From a virus, in IMG/VR virus record IMGVR_UViG_3300025601_000077, positions 1-30,705 of that record: 30,705 nucleotides of DNA. One strand, 5' to 3'. Below are positions 7,414 through 15,594 of this stretch, in pieces; within the stretch, counting starts at the first letter, position 1; each line of letters opens with the position of its first letter. A program made the translations under genes and the position numbers. The notes under the pieces were generated by a model. That model worked only from the letters and a program-made list of their open reading frames with translations, was not told where the DNA came from and did no database searches.

Positions 7414-10400
7414 CTATACTGGTTTGTTGACTATGCTTAGCCATGTTTGGTCTGCGTAGACTGAAAAGTCGTCATTGGTGACAGACATTCCAGTGTCGTC
7501 ATCCACAACAACGATATTTGTCCCTATGTAGGTAGAATATATTTCTTTTGGAGTAGTAGAGAATCGGACACCCAAGACATAGACACTTTTCCAGTCATTT
7601 GGATCAGGTAGCAGGCCGCCTTCATCGTATACCTGTGCCCAGTCAACAATGTTTCCAGGTATCTGATCCTGATCCCCATAAAGAACACTCTGCCACAGTC
7701 TAGGAACTATTACACCAAATTGATTAAGACCTGTCAATTTGAAGAAGGAGATGTTGTTGTAGGTACATCCAGAAAGAAGGTTTATAGATCCAGACTGGCT
7801 ACTAAGGTCTATTGGATCGTCAAAAAGTACGGAAATAACGTTCCATTCATTCTTGGACAAGTATGGGTTTGTTATCTTTATTCCATTTTGATAAAAAGAT
7901 ATTCCTGGGTATTCTGATCTTGTTAGCTGATCCCTCGCTGTAATTTTAAATCTTTTTAGTGTTTGGTCTGTGTTTATTAAAAACTCAACAACTCCATTTC
8001 CATGCAATAAACTAAACATCACTTGAGGAACCATGGATTCCTTAAACTGATCATACTTTAAGAATAGTTGTAATGCTCCCAGCAGGTAGTTATCTGACTT
8101 AGATTTGTTTATTGGTACCGATACTCCGTACTCCTTGTTTTGTCCTTTTTCAAGAACTCTAATCCCACTAGTTTCTGTCGTGTATAGGTACGGAAGGCTA
8201 TCTTTGTTGATCATAACTGGGTTTTTTGACTTACCGCTATAATATATCCCACTCTTTACATATGGGTAAATTGAATTTCCGGTTTTTGTTCCTATTGGTG
8301 TTAAGCCGTTTTCATTAAGAGATCTAGACGTAATTTCAAGATTTTTTATTTTTAAAGGGTTGCTTATTATTCCATCTTGTTCAATTTTTAGATGTATGAC
8401 AACAGCCACATCCTTAAAATTAATATTTTTTGGAGGATAGATAATCGTTCCATCAATAACCCCAAATTTTGTCTTGTATGCTTTGTAGGGGTCCAGGTTG
8501 GTGTTTTGTTCATTGGCATAGACAGTGTAGGAGTCTGTCAGAGTTTTTGAGTAAATGAAGCTAGACAGTGGCTCGTCTGCGCCCTCCGCAAGCAACTGAA
8601 AGGTAGCGTATGCATCTAGTGATGACTGAGTTGTATCGATCTTGTATTCTGTAACAATGTTGGAGGATAAATCTGAATACGTTACATAGCTGCTTATAAC
8701 CTCATTGTCTAACATCTCATAGCTTTTTTGTATTGGATCGTTGTATGCCTCAAAGAGTTGTTGATATATCCAGTCTGGATTGTCCACCATCTCCTGTATT
8801 ATTTCTATAAGGGATGGATATCCAAAATTAAACTGCAAGTAGTCTAAGTCGTACCCCCTAGAACCATCTCTTTTTGTTATGTATGAGGAAAAATACGATA
8901 GGGGGAAGTACTCTTCCCACTCAGAAGAAACAGATATGTCCAAGAAGTATGTACCATATCTAAAAAATGGTGATAGGGTATATGATGAGTAGTGAAGCTC
9001 AATCAGGGACTGAGCAGAGTTATCTGAAATTCCACTTTCCTGAAAGTATTCTGATATTTCAGAGAAGTTTTTTTGATCTGCAAAACCAATTCTATAAATT
9101 TTCCCCTCAAAGGTGTTTACTCCGTCGCCTCCAATATACAGGCTAAGCACTTCTGGGGAACTGAAGAATGATGAAAGCTCGTAGTTAAAATTTTCTGAAA
9201 GTTGGGGGATGTTAAATCCTACGACAAAGTGTTCGTTTAATACGGAGAATGCGGTTCCAGATAGCTCCTGTCCATCAAATTCATAAGTTATGTCATATCC
9301 CGTTATATTAATTTCAAATCTCTTGTTGTTTAGAGTGTTTACTATATGAATGAGTGGTCTTTTTGATAAAACCTCAGACTCTACCTCAAATATTCCATAA
9401 ATTGCGCTCACCGGGTTTGCAAGAAAGGTTAAGTCTTGAAAATTAAGATAGCATGGCTCTGTCCAACTTGTTCCAGAAACTGGTTCCCAGATGCTGCTCT
9501 CAATGTTTGGTCTAAAGGTAAAAAACAGGGGATGGTTTCCTAATGGGTATAAAAGACTGTTTAATGCCTTGTTGTCTAAATACCATTCTGGAGTTCCTCT
9601 CCCCCCTAAATATATATCTGGCAAAGCATATTCCGGAACAGAGATGGAATTTGTTGTTGCAACTAGATTGTTATAGTGTCCTGCATCCCATCTTTCCACA
9701 TCTGGATATATCTTGTTAGCCGTATAATTTGAGTTTGAGAAGTTTACGATTGACTCTTCTCCATCAAACGAGTCGTTTATTAGCTCTAGAGGATCTACCC
9801 CCTGTCCCCAAACAAATCTTTTTTTAGAAAGCTGAAGTGGGATTGCGTAGGGAGAGATAGATATACAGTCAATTTCCAAAATATCTATGTCTTCATAGCT
9901 GTATACCCCCATCCAGCTGCTCTGTGAAAGAGCCATTGTTTTTTTGTTAACGCTTATCTGACCCACCTGTTCGCCATTAATGATCATGGAAACTGTATCA
10001 TTTTTTATTGAAAGGTGGATGATCATGGGTCTGTACCAGCTAGAAACATTGTGAGATACAAACTTGCTGTCTACAACCAGGGTTATAAATCCAGCAGATA
10101 CATACACTCCATCATTTGTGTCTAGGGGTCCAACAATCCTTCTTGATTCTTTTGTTAGTGGTCTTATCTTTAGCCAAAACTCAAGGGTTTGGCTTTTATA
10201 CCTTCCGCTTTCCGAAAACATTGTTTTATTTGGAAAAATAAGGGATGGGGTTCCGTCTGTAGATGGGTAAATCTTAGTTACATTCTCAGACCCAAAGATC
10301 ATTGGGATTCCCTCATTTTTTGCCAAAAGCTTTCCGCTCTCAACAACATAGTATGCACTTTCTGAAAGAACTCCATACTGATCTGCCGGGACGACGTTGT

Positions 10401-11070
10401 TGGATATACCAGAAGATAGTGGTGGGCTTTCTACCGTTGCCCCCAGACTTTCTGAAGAAGTTGTTTCCGACCACTGGCCGACAGTTATCCCATTAAAAAT
10501 AAAGTTGTAGTCTCCTGTGGTGCCCCCCGTGTTTACCGTTGACCTAAAAATTAATCGGCAGTAGTCTAAATCAAATTCTTGGATTGTAAAGGTATCTTGA
10601 AGATGTATCCACCCCTTGCTGGGAGTAGAATCTACAACGCTTAAGACCTCAACCCAAGAAGATGTTCCTTCGTCATAATACTCATACCCAAACTCATGCT
10701 GAGTGGAATATATAGTGTCCTGATATAGATACATCCCTATAGAAAATGTTTCTAGTTCCTGGCTACAATCACTAAACAGAAATAGATCTGGGCTTTTTGC
10801 TTCTATAACTGTTCCATTTACCGATGGGACGCTGCCCTGAATTCCTGAATAAATGCTGCTGATAAATGGAGATCCCTCATTTGGCAAGGATAGGGAGTCG
10901 TTTGCCGATCCACTTAGGACTGTCCACCCTGAGTAAGGTGAGGCTGCCTCAAAAGATCTCTGCTCGTTTGTAATCAATGAAACATACGAAACATCGTCGT
11001 CCAGAGGCCATATTGCAAGGGGGTGTTCTGAGTAAACCTTTGCTGCATAAAGATTAGAAACGCTACTCAT
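7414..11070 (-). CDS. Large concanavalin/LamG-like structural protein (1218 aa)
   Basis: This is the longest gene in the window and almost certainly encodes a virion surface or minor tail protein. The start SEHPLAIWPLDDDVSYVS is the opening of the LamG/concanavalin-type jelly rolls seen in phage adhesins. Further segments of that type are LEFWLKIRPLTKESRRIVG with VSMIINGEQVGQISV (about 290-380), a stretch ending FEGKIYRIGF (about 540-670), and LQLFLKYDQFKESMVPQVMF with ISFYQNGIKI (about 960-1100). I see no signal peptide or enzymatic motif. An AGGAGGT site precedes the ATG, and the gene has its own promoter after the RNR terminator. Its place before the portal is unusual for a tail adhesin. 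It could decorate the head or be a host-binding fibre. Confidence 0.7.
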   Translation of the reverse strand: MSSVSNLYAAKVYSEHPLAIWPLDDDVSYVSLITNEQRSFEAASPYSGWTVLSGSANDSLSLPNEGSPFISSIYSGIQGSVPSVNGTVIEAKSPDLFLFSDCSQELETFSIGMYLYQDTIYSTQHEFGYEYYDEGTSSWVEVLSVVDSTPSKGWIHLQDTFTIQEFDLDYCRLIFRSTVNTGGTTGDYNFIFNGITVGQWSETTSSESLGATVESPPLSSGISNNVVPADQYGVLSESAYYVVESGKLLAKNEGIPMIFGSENVTKIYPSTDGTPSLIFPNKTMFSESGRYKSQTLEFWLKIRPLTKESRRIVGPLDTNDGVYVSAGFITLVVDSKFVSHNVSSWYRPMIIHLSIKNDTVSMIINGEQVGQISVNKKTMALSQSSWMGVYSYEDIDILEIDCISISPYAIPLQLSKKRFVWGQGVDPLELINDSFDGEESIVNFSNSNYTANKIYPDVERWDAGHYNNLVATTNSISVPEYALPDIYLGGRGTPEWYLDNKALNSLLYPLGNHPLFFTFRPNIESSIWEPVSGTSWTEPCYLNFQDLTFLANPVSAIYGIFEVESEVLSKRPLIHIVNTLNNKRFEINITGYDITYEFDGQELSGTAFSVLNEHFVVGFNIPQLSENFNYELSSFFSSPEVLSLYIGGDGVNTFEGKIYRIGFADQKNFSEISEYFQESGISDNSAQSLIELHYSSYTLSPFFRYGTYFLDISVSSEWEEYFPLSYFSSYITKRDGSRGYDLDYLQFNFGYPSLIEIIQEMVDNPDWIYQQLFEAYNDPIQKSYEMLDNEVISSYVTYSDLSSNIVTEYKIDTTQSSLDAYATFQLLAEGADEPLSSFIYSKTLTDSYTVYANEQNTNLDPYKAYKTKFGVIDGTIIYPPKNINFKDVAVVIHLKIEQDGIISNPLKIKNLEITSRSLNENGLTPIGTKTGNSIYPYVKSGIYYSGKSKNPVMINKDSLPYLYTTETSGIRVLEKGQNKEYGVSVPINKSKSDNYLLGALQLFLKYDQFKESMVPQVMFSLLHGNGVVEFLINTDQTLKRFKITARDQLTRSEYPGISFYQNGIKITNPYLSKNEWNVISVLFDDPIDLSSQSGSINLLSGCTYNNISFFKLTGLNQFGVIVPRLWQSVLYGDQDQIPGNIVDWAQVYDEGGLLPDPNDWKSVYVLGVRFSTTPKEIYSTYIGTNIVVVDDDTGMSVTNDDFSVYADQTWLSIVNKPV

Positions 11071-11085
11071 TTGACCTCCTACCCA

Positions 11086-11094
11086 ATTATAGCA
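11086..11094 (-). promoter_or_regulatory. Extended -10 promoter for the 1218-aa protein gene
   Basis: TGCTATAAT on the minus strand, 15 nt before the ATG at 11070, with AGGAGGT (11074-11080) between. The predicted start site falls at the ribosome site, so the leader is minimal. It abuts the RNR terminator hairpin. Confidence 0.65.
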
Positions 11095-11096
11095 AA

Positions 11097-11123
11097 GCGG
11101 GACAGCCTCATGCGCCGTCCCGC
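11097..11123 (-). terminator. Intrinsic terminator after the ribonucleotide reductase gene
   Basis: On the minus strand a 10-bp stem (GCGGGACGGC pairing with GCTGTCCCGC, one G-U wobble) has a 7-nt loop and is followed by TTT. It begins 17 nt after the RNR stop codon. The U-run is short, so termination may be partial, but the stem is very GC-rich against its surroundings. Confidence 0.7.
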
Positions 11124-11140
11124 CTTACCGACCAACCTAT

Positions 11141-14047
11141 TTAAGCAGAAACTAAATCAACAACATCACATGAGTCAGCTCCAGCAGCACAGGCAAGCTC
11201 TTGAGAACCAATGGTGTTGTCCTCTAGTTCATATAGTGGGAGTGATTGCCAAGGTATGTTTTTTGGCATTTTAGACAACAACTCTTCGTATCTATCTTTC
11301 GTAATCTCCTGATACGGTGCTTGCTTATAAGAATGCTCTGAGGCTGGCAAGAACGATACTCCACCGATAGAGTTAAAGTTTCTAAATACCCAGGCTCCAA
11401 CATCTAGCCACTCATCTTCTTTTACACTGATAGTTACAGAAGGATTGTGTTCTGTCCAGTGGGTTCTGTACACCTTCCAGATCTCAAGATGCTCTATTGC
11501 TGAAACATTTTTTGTTACTACCGCATTCTTTGGGGACTTTATAGGAAAAGAAAAGACAGTTGTCATTTCTGGCTTCATCACATCTGGCTCATTAGGAACA
11601 TTGAAGTCTTTAAGAAAGGCTGTCAATGGATCTTTGTTGTCTGCCCTAACGGTACGGATGTAATATTCTGAATACCATGGATGAATTCCACTAGAAACTC
11701 CTGTAAGCTGAGATACAGTTCCCGATGGCTTTACGGTCGTAATGGCAACCGATGCATTTATTCCAAGGATCTCTGCTTCTTTTTTGTTTTCCTCAACAGC
11801 TGATTCACGGAGCCTGTCGAGCATATCTCCCAGACCCTTGTGTACTGTTCCTGTAATGGGGTTTCCAAAGATTCCAGTTAAAGATACCCCCAGTAACCTT
11901 TCCTCTTCACAGTTATCCTTCCAGGATTTGCGAATATATTTAAAGTTTGTTAAGCTAGACTGCCAGGTACCTAGGATTGTGGCAAGTCGAATCTTATCCT
12001 TTAAGGTTTCTTCTGTATCCTTTTCGTCGATCACCACCTCCGTCAAGTTGCACTGATATGTCAGAATGTTTCCAAAAACAGCCATATGTCTTTTGGGTTC
12101 ATTAAAACAATACACATCTTCGGTCGTATCAAGGATATCGACAGACCTTACATTTTGATACTTACCTTTGAATCTTGCAGAATGACCCTTTGACACATTT
12201 AGTCTAAAGCATGGGATGTCTCTTGGATCTGTAATTTGCAGATACCAGAGATCTCTCTTTCTTGTTCCGAGATTGGTCCTTTTCCCGGCTTTAGCTAGCA
12301 AGTTTACAGATGACCTTATTCCAAACCTAGTAAGGATTAGCTGTAAGTCCTTGGCTCTATCTTCCGCAGATATGTATATTCTTATTCCGCCCGTTCCCGT
12401 TTCAGATCCATCTGCATCTGCCAAACCTGCAATGAAGTTTAGGGCACTATTTTTATTCCAAGTGGATACTTCTCTAAAATTATCCCTTATAGAACCAAAG
12501 AATTCAGGATCTATATTTGTTCTAACTCTTTGACGGCTCAGGTTGTATTTTTTGGGAAGATATTTCTTATATCTTGTTCCTGTCACCGGACAGCTCTGGT
12601 CCTTGTCTCCATATAAATCAACAAAAACTACTCCTCCGTAACTGCATCCATCTCCTACCGCAAACCCCAGAGTGTATGATTCATCAACATTAACTCCATC
12701 ATCATCTTGCACAATTGTTGTCGGCTCTATCTGAACGGAATATCTGGACAATGACATTAAGTTTCTTGCCTCTACCTGACTCCACTTATCTGAAAATCTG
12801 TCCTTGACGGAGAACTTGTGGTCTGGGGTGCAATCTAAGGTTGATCCGTCTGAGATAGTTACCCTAACAAGACTAGCATTCTCTCTTGTTTTTACTACCG
12901 TAACTTCCGACCACTCTTCCCCATTCCAAACATCAACAGTCTTATCTTCAAGATCTTTTATGTCGATAATTCCTGATTTTGTTATAATTGGAGTACTTCC
13001 AGTTACACAAAATTCATTGGCACGAAGTAAAATTTCACCACAAGGATTTGTCCCTACAACCTTTGAAGAGTCTCTTCTTCCAAACTTGTCGGTATGCTTG
13101 CGAACAGAGTCCATGTTGTAAATACCGCGTTCTCCTGATTTTGACTCATAGAGATTTCTCCATTCCCGAAGAAACTGGGCAGTATTTGGCTTTGAGTTAT
13201 AGACCGCTGAGTTGTTTGCAAGTGCTCTCTGACCCTCTGTTTCCCACCATTGACCGGATTTTGCTTTTGCCATTTCAAAGTCATCTAGATTGGAAAGGGA
13301 AATTAAGGCACTTCTGCGTACCCCACCGACAACAACCACCTCTCCTACCTTACACATGATATCGTGAGCCTCAATAGGCTTTAATCTTCTTCCTTTGGCA
13401 ATCTTAAATTGCTCCACGGTAAACTTGAAAAGATCATTAAGAGGTTCTGGACCAGATGCTCTTCCTCCAAAAGTTTTTAATCTTGCCCCTGCTGGTCTAA
13501 CCTTTGACATATCCCAGTTTGGAATTTGTCCGGTAACCAGAAGACCGATCAATTCTTTGTAGGCTTTTGCCCAACCAAGCTTTGAATCTTCAACGACAAT
13601 CGTAGTGTTTGTTGGAAAAAGCTCTTCTGCAATTGCTGGAAGATTGTCTACATACTTTTGCTCAACGGAGAATCCAACACCAGTTCCATTCATGAGAATG
13701 TACATAGCTTCATCAAATGATCTTAGGCTGTCTACTGCAATGAACGAGCAGTTGTATGCAGCGATATGATCTCTTTCTAGAGCTGATCCAGCAGTCATTA
13801 GGGATCTCATAGATGGCATAACTTTATGGTTTAGGATGGCTTCTCTTACCTGAGAAAACTTAATATCATTTTCTTTGTAGTTGTGGTTTTTTACAAGATG
13901 TTCTTTCATAAAATCAATATATCTATCTACCGTTTCGACCCACGTTTCTCTTCTACCTTTTTCTTCTATCCATCTGCTGTATCTTGAAACGTGAATAAAG
14001 TTTCGGTAAGGATCTACAATTGATCCATTTTCGTTAATAAGTGACAT
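11141..14047 (-). CDS. nrdJ: Class II (B12-dependent) monomeric ribonucleotide reductase with intein
   Basis: It reduces ribonucleoside triphosphates to deoxynucleotides using adenosylcobalamin, feeding phage DNA synthesis. The exteins total 649 residues and follow the Lactobacillus leichmannii RTPR type: N-terminal HVSRYSRW, the first redox cysteine in AAYNCSFIAV (C100), the catalytic loop NPCGEI (thiyl C336, E338), and FCNLTEVVI with the partner redox cysteine (C666 in the precursor). VKPSGTVSQLTGVSSGIHP is near 790, and a C-terminal shuttle pair lies in ACAAGADSC (C953, C960). I see no ATP-cone. The intein sits exactly before the second redox cysteine. The gene stands alone with its own promoter and terminator. 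An AGAAGGGTG ribosome site supports this start. Confidence 0.93.
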   Translation of the reverse strand: MSLINENGSIVDPYRNFIHVSRYSRWIEEKGRRETWVETVDRYIDFMKEHLVKNHNYKENDIKFSQVREAILNHKVMPSMRSLMTAGSALERDHIAAYNCSFIAVDSLRSFDEAMYILMNGTGVGFSVEQKYVDNLPAIAEELFPTNTTIVVEDSKLGWAKAYKELIGLLVTGQIPNWDMSKVRPAGARLKTFGGRASGPEPLNDLFKFTVEQFKIAKGRRLKPIEAHDIMCKVGEVVVVGGVRRSALISLSNLDDFEMAKAKSGQWWETEGQRALANNSAVYNSKPNTAQFLREWRNLYESKSGERGIYNMDSVRKHTDKFGRRDSSKVVGTNPCGEILLRANEFCVTGSTPIITKSGIIDIKDLEDKTVDVWNGEEWSEVTVVKTRENASLVRVTISDGSTLDCTPDHKFSVKDRFSDKWSQVEARNLMSLSRYSVQIEPTTIVQDDDGVNVDESYTLGFAVGDGCSYGGVVFVDLYGDKDQSCPVTGTRYKKYLPKKYNLSRQRVRTNIDPEFFGSIRDNFREVSTWNKNSALNFIAGLADADGSETGTGGIRIYISAEDRAKDLQLILTRFGIRSSVNLLAKAGKRTNLGTRKRDLWYLQITDPRDIPCFRLNVSKGHSARFKGKYQNVRSVDILDTTEDVYCFNEPKRHMAVFGNILTYQCNLTEVVIDEKDTEETLKDKIRLATILGTWQSSLTNFKYIRKSWKDNCEEERLLGVSLTGIFGNPITGTVHKGLGDMLDRLRESAVEENKKEAEILGINASVAITTVKPSGTVSQLTGVSSGIHPWYSEYYIRTVRADNKDPLTAFLKDFNVPNEPDVMKPEMTTVFSFPIKSPKNAVVTKNVSAIEHLEIWKVYRTHWTEHNPSVTISVKEDEWLDVGAWVFRNFNSIGGVSFLPASEHSYKQAPYQEITKDRYEELLSKMPKNIPWQSLPLYELEDNTIGSQELACAAGADSCDVVDLVSA
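12053..13009 (-). mobile_element. LAGLIDADG intein in the RNR active site (319 aa)
   Basis: The intein covers precursor residues 347-665. It opens with CVTGSTPIITKSG (block A, Cys1) and has TLDCTPDHKFSV (block B). Two LAGLIDADG motifs, TLGFAVGDG and FIAGLADADG (blocks C and E), mark a homing endonuclease. It closes with DVYCFNEPKRHMAVFGNI and LTYQ before Cys+1 (blocks G and F). The last two residues are Tyr-Gln rather than the common His-Asn. C-terminal Gln is known in some functional inteins. Splicing would join NEF to CNL and restore the reductase active site. The intact endonuclease motifs suggest it is still mobile. Confidence 0.92.
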
Positions 14048-14066
14048 ATAAAAAACACCCTTCTAT

Positions 14067-14086
14067 GTGAGTTTTTGTGAGTTTTT
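14067..14086 (-). repeat. Tandem 10-bp direct repeat in the RNR leader
   Basis: On the minus strand AAAAACTCAC occurs twice back to back, directly after the TATACT box and before the ribosome site. It does not match the NrdR-box consensus I know. It may be a protein- or RNA-level control site, or chance duplication. Confidence 0.5.
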
Positions 14087-14095
14087 AGTATAGCA
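14087..14095 (-). promoter_or_regulatory. Promoter of the RNR gene
   Basis: TGCTATACT on the minus strand is an extended -10 box. A TTGCGA hexamer lies 18 nt upstream as a possible -35. The start site would be about 33 nt before the RNR ATG, leaving room for the direct repeats and the AGAAGGGTG ribosome site. Confidence 0.6.
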
Positions 14096-14143
14096 CTTCT
14101 GATTGTTCTTTCGCAACCCCACCAGGGGCTATTAATTTACTTA

Positions 14144-14308
14144 CTACTCATGACCCCATTTTCCTAGGGGGCAGGTGGACGACTCCAACCTTGCCTTGAT
14201 CTTCATAAAGCATCCACACTCTTTGCATGTCCAGGTTGGTCTAAATAATGATGGGCAATCATTGCATATATCTAATCTCTCAAAAGCAACTTCTTTTTCA
14301 ACGAGCAT
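14144..14308 (-). CDS. Small cysteine-rich zinc-type protein with CPLGKW end (54 aa)
   Basis: I choose the ATG at 14308 because a GGAGG site lies about 7 nt upstream inside the end of the previous gene. An ATG at 14332 would add 8 residues without one. The protein is essentially one metal-binding module: ICNDCPSLFRPTWTCKECGC and then TCPLGKW, with cysteines at 15, 18, 28, 31, 33 and 46. Small proteins of this kind are common in T4-like and cyanophage genomes, function unknown. It shares the CPxGKW ending with the upstream gene and overlaps it by 11 nt. Confidence 0.75.
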   Translation of the reverse strand: MLVEKEVAFERLDICNDCPSLFRPTWTCKECGCFMKIKARLESSTCPLGKWGHE

Positions 14309-14927
14309 TTCTTTCCTCCCATTCTTTTTCAAATAAATCTTGTTCTTCGTTGGTAGGTATTTTTGGGGTTAAGGATATTCTTTTTTCATAATCCTCTTTT
14401 GTGAAATTTGATGACTCCGACCACTTTCCCACGGGACAAACCTCTTGAGAATATTTTGTTTTTGATGGCATAAAGTTTAAATCCATAGTACACTGTCCTG
14501 TAATTTGATCATATAGGTCACAAGACCTACATATTTTCATTCGTTCTTCACGTTCATCATATGGAGCAAAAAGAAAAGGGGCAGAGGGATAATCCCAAGG
14601 GATCTCTTGGCTATACTTTTGAAGCAACCTATCTTTTGAATACCACTCACCGTCGCTGGTTCCTTCTAAATGAATAAATACACCAGACACTGGGGCATTT
14701 ACACCACCTACCTGATAAGATCCATCAAACACCCACCTTCCTGCTGGAAACACCCTGTCATCCGGAGTTATAAAATGCTTGCCGTCCTCTTCGTGATACA
14801 AAAAAGACAAGCCAGTTGATCCATCAAAGTCGGCAACTTCCACATCGCCATCGTAGCAACGTACAATTGTTCTGTCTCTTAACCAAAACACCTCTTGTGG
14901 GACTTCTATCCATTCTAAATCAATCAT
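14298..14927 (-). CDS. Protein with C-terminal C-x2-C ... CPVGKW zinc-type module (209 aa)
   Basis: Residues 1-120 form a beta-rich domain (VEVADFDGSTGLSFLYHEED, VGGVNAPVSGVFIHLEG) that I cannot assign. Residues 130-170 hold a four-cysteine module: ICRSCDLYDQITGQC and then EVCPVGKW (C133, C136, C146, C164), the same type as the neighbouring 54-residue protein. The charged, helical C-terminus (EQDLFEKEWEERNAR) is unremarkable. It lies between tail genes and the RNR gene, so it could be a tail accessory protein or a metabolic helper. Confidence 0.6.
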   Translation of the reverse strand: MIDLEWIEVPQEVFWLRDRTIVRCYDGDVEVADFDGSTGLSFLYHEEDGKHFITPDDRVFPAGRWVFDGSYQVGGVNAPVSGVFIHLEGTSDGEWYSKDRLLQKYSQEIPWDYPSAPFLFAPYDEREERMKICRSCDLYDQITGQCTMDLNFMPSKTKYSQEVCPVGKWSESSNFTKEDYEKRISLTPKIPTNEEQDLFEKEWEERNAR

Positions 14928-14943
14928 TTATCTTCCTCCAACA

Positions 14944-15594
14944 TTACGACACCTTCCACCACTCGCTGTATGAATCTGAATATCCAGAAGGTGTGCCATT
15001 CTTAACACTTACCCAGTTATTACAATAAGATGTGCAAGTTCCACAGACAGTTGTTGGATTGTACCAACACATAACTCCTGGGCAGCCACACTGTCCAAAA
15101 GATTGTCCATTTGGTGATGGGAATCCAGGAGCGCATGTTCCACAACCGCAACTACCCCAGCCGGGAGCGCAGTTGCATTGATGAGATCCGCAAGCATATG
15201 GATAGTTGACAGATGAGTATGTGTAAGCCAACCTTTCCATAAAGTCAGGGTTTGATAGGTTTGCTCCGATGGCATAAGCAGCGGTAATTGACCACCTAGA
15301 GTTTGCAGAAGAAACAGTATACACTCCACTACCAGTATTTAGCGTAGCCGAGCCTCCTCCGGAAATGTTTGTTGCAGAATAAGAAAGGGCGGGGTCATAG
15401 TTTGTGATAATAAACTGCCCTGTGGATGTGTGGTGATTCATTACTGGGTCTGATGGAGCTCCCGCAAACGTAGATACTCTCCACACACCATTAACTTTTA
15501 CGCTTACAGTAGCAGCTGTTCGCCAGGTTCCGGCAACTTTTACACTGGTGATTGCTGGTGTTCGCCATGCTCCAGAAACTTTTACGCCAGACAT
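14944..15594 (-). CDS. Tail protein with VKV-W repeats and a cysteine-rich C-terminal domain (216 aa)
   Basis: The N-terminus has three copies of a short module: VKVSGAWRT, VKVAGTWRT and VKVNGVWRV, seen in many phage tail and fibre proteins and also at the start of the Hint-domain tail protein at 25635-26600. A beta-rich middle (FIITNYDPALSYSATNISGG) follows. Residues 135-191 then contain 12 cysteines in 57 residues, with Gly and Pro between, ending in an aromatic SYSEWWKVS. Its ATG overlaps the stop of the preceding fibre gene (TAATG). It is probably a virion receptor-binding or fibre-associated protein. The cysteines suggest a metal-bound or disulfide-bonded tip. Confidence 0.7.
   Translation of the reverse strand: MSGVKVSGAWRTPAITSVKVAGTWRTAATVSVKVNGVWRVSTFAGAPSDPVMNHHTSTGQFIITNYDPALSYSATNISGGGSATLNTGSGVYTVSSANSRWSITAAYAIGANLSNPDFMERLAYTYSSVNYPYACGSHQCNCAPGWGSCGCGTCAPGFPSPNGQSFGQCGCPGVMCWYNPTTVCGTCTSYCNNWVSVKNGTPSGYSDSYSEWWKVS

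Noticed and set aside
12804-13359. Plus-strand frames opposite the RNR and intein
   Set aside because: They lie fully inside a clearly coding minus-strand gene and show no domain or start signal.
14100-14130. Short GCCCC-TGGT-GGGG hairpin after the 54-aa gene, as terminator
   Set aside because: The stem is only four or five pairs with no U-run. It is too weak to call.
14048-14143. Cobalamin riboswitch upstream of the B12-dependent RNR
   Set aside because: The space is under 100 nt and the promoter leaves a leader of about 33 nt, too short for the known riboswitch. No B12-box was seen.
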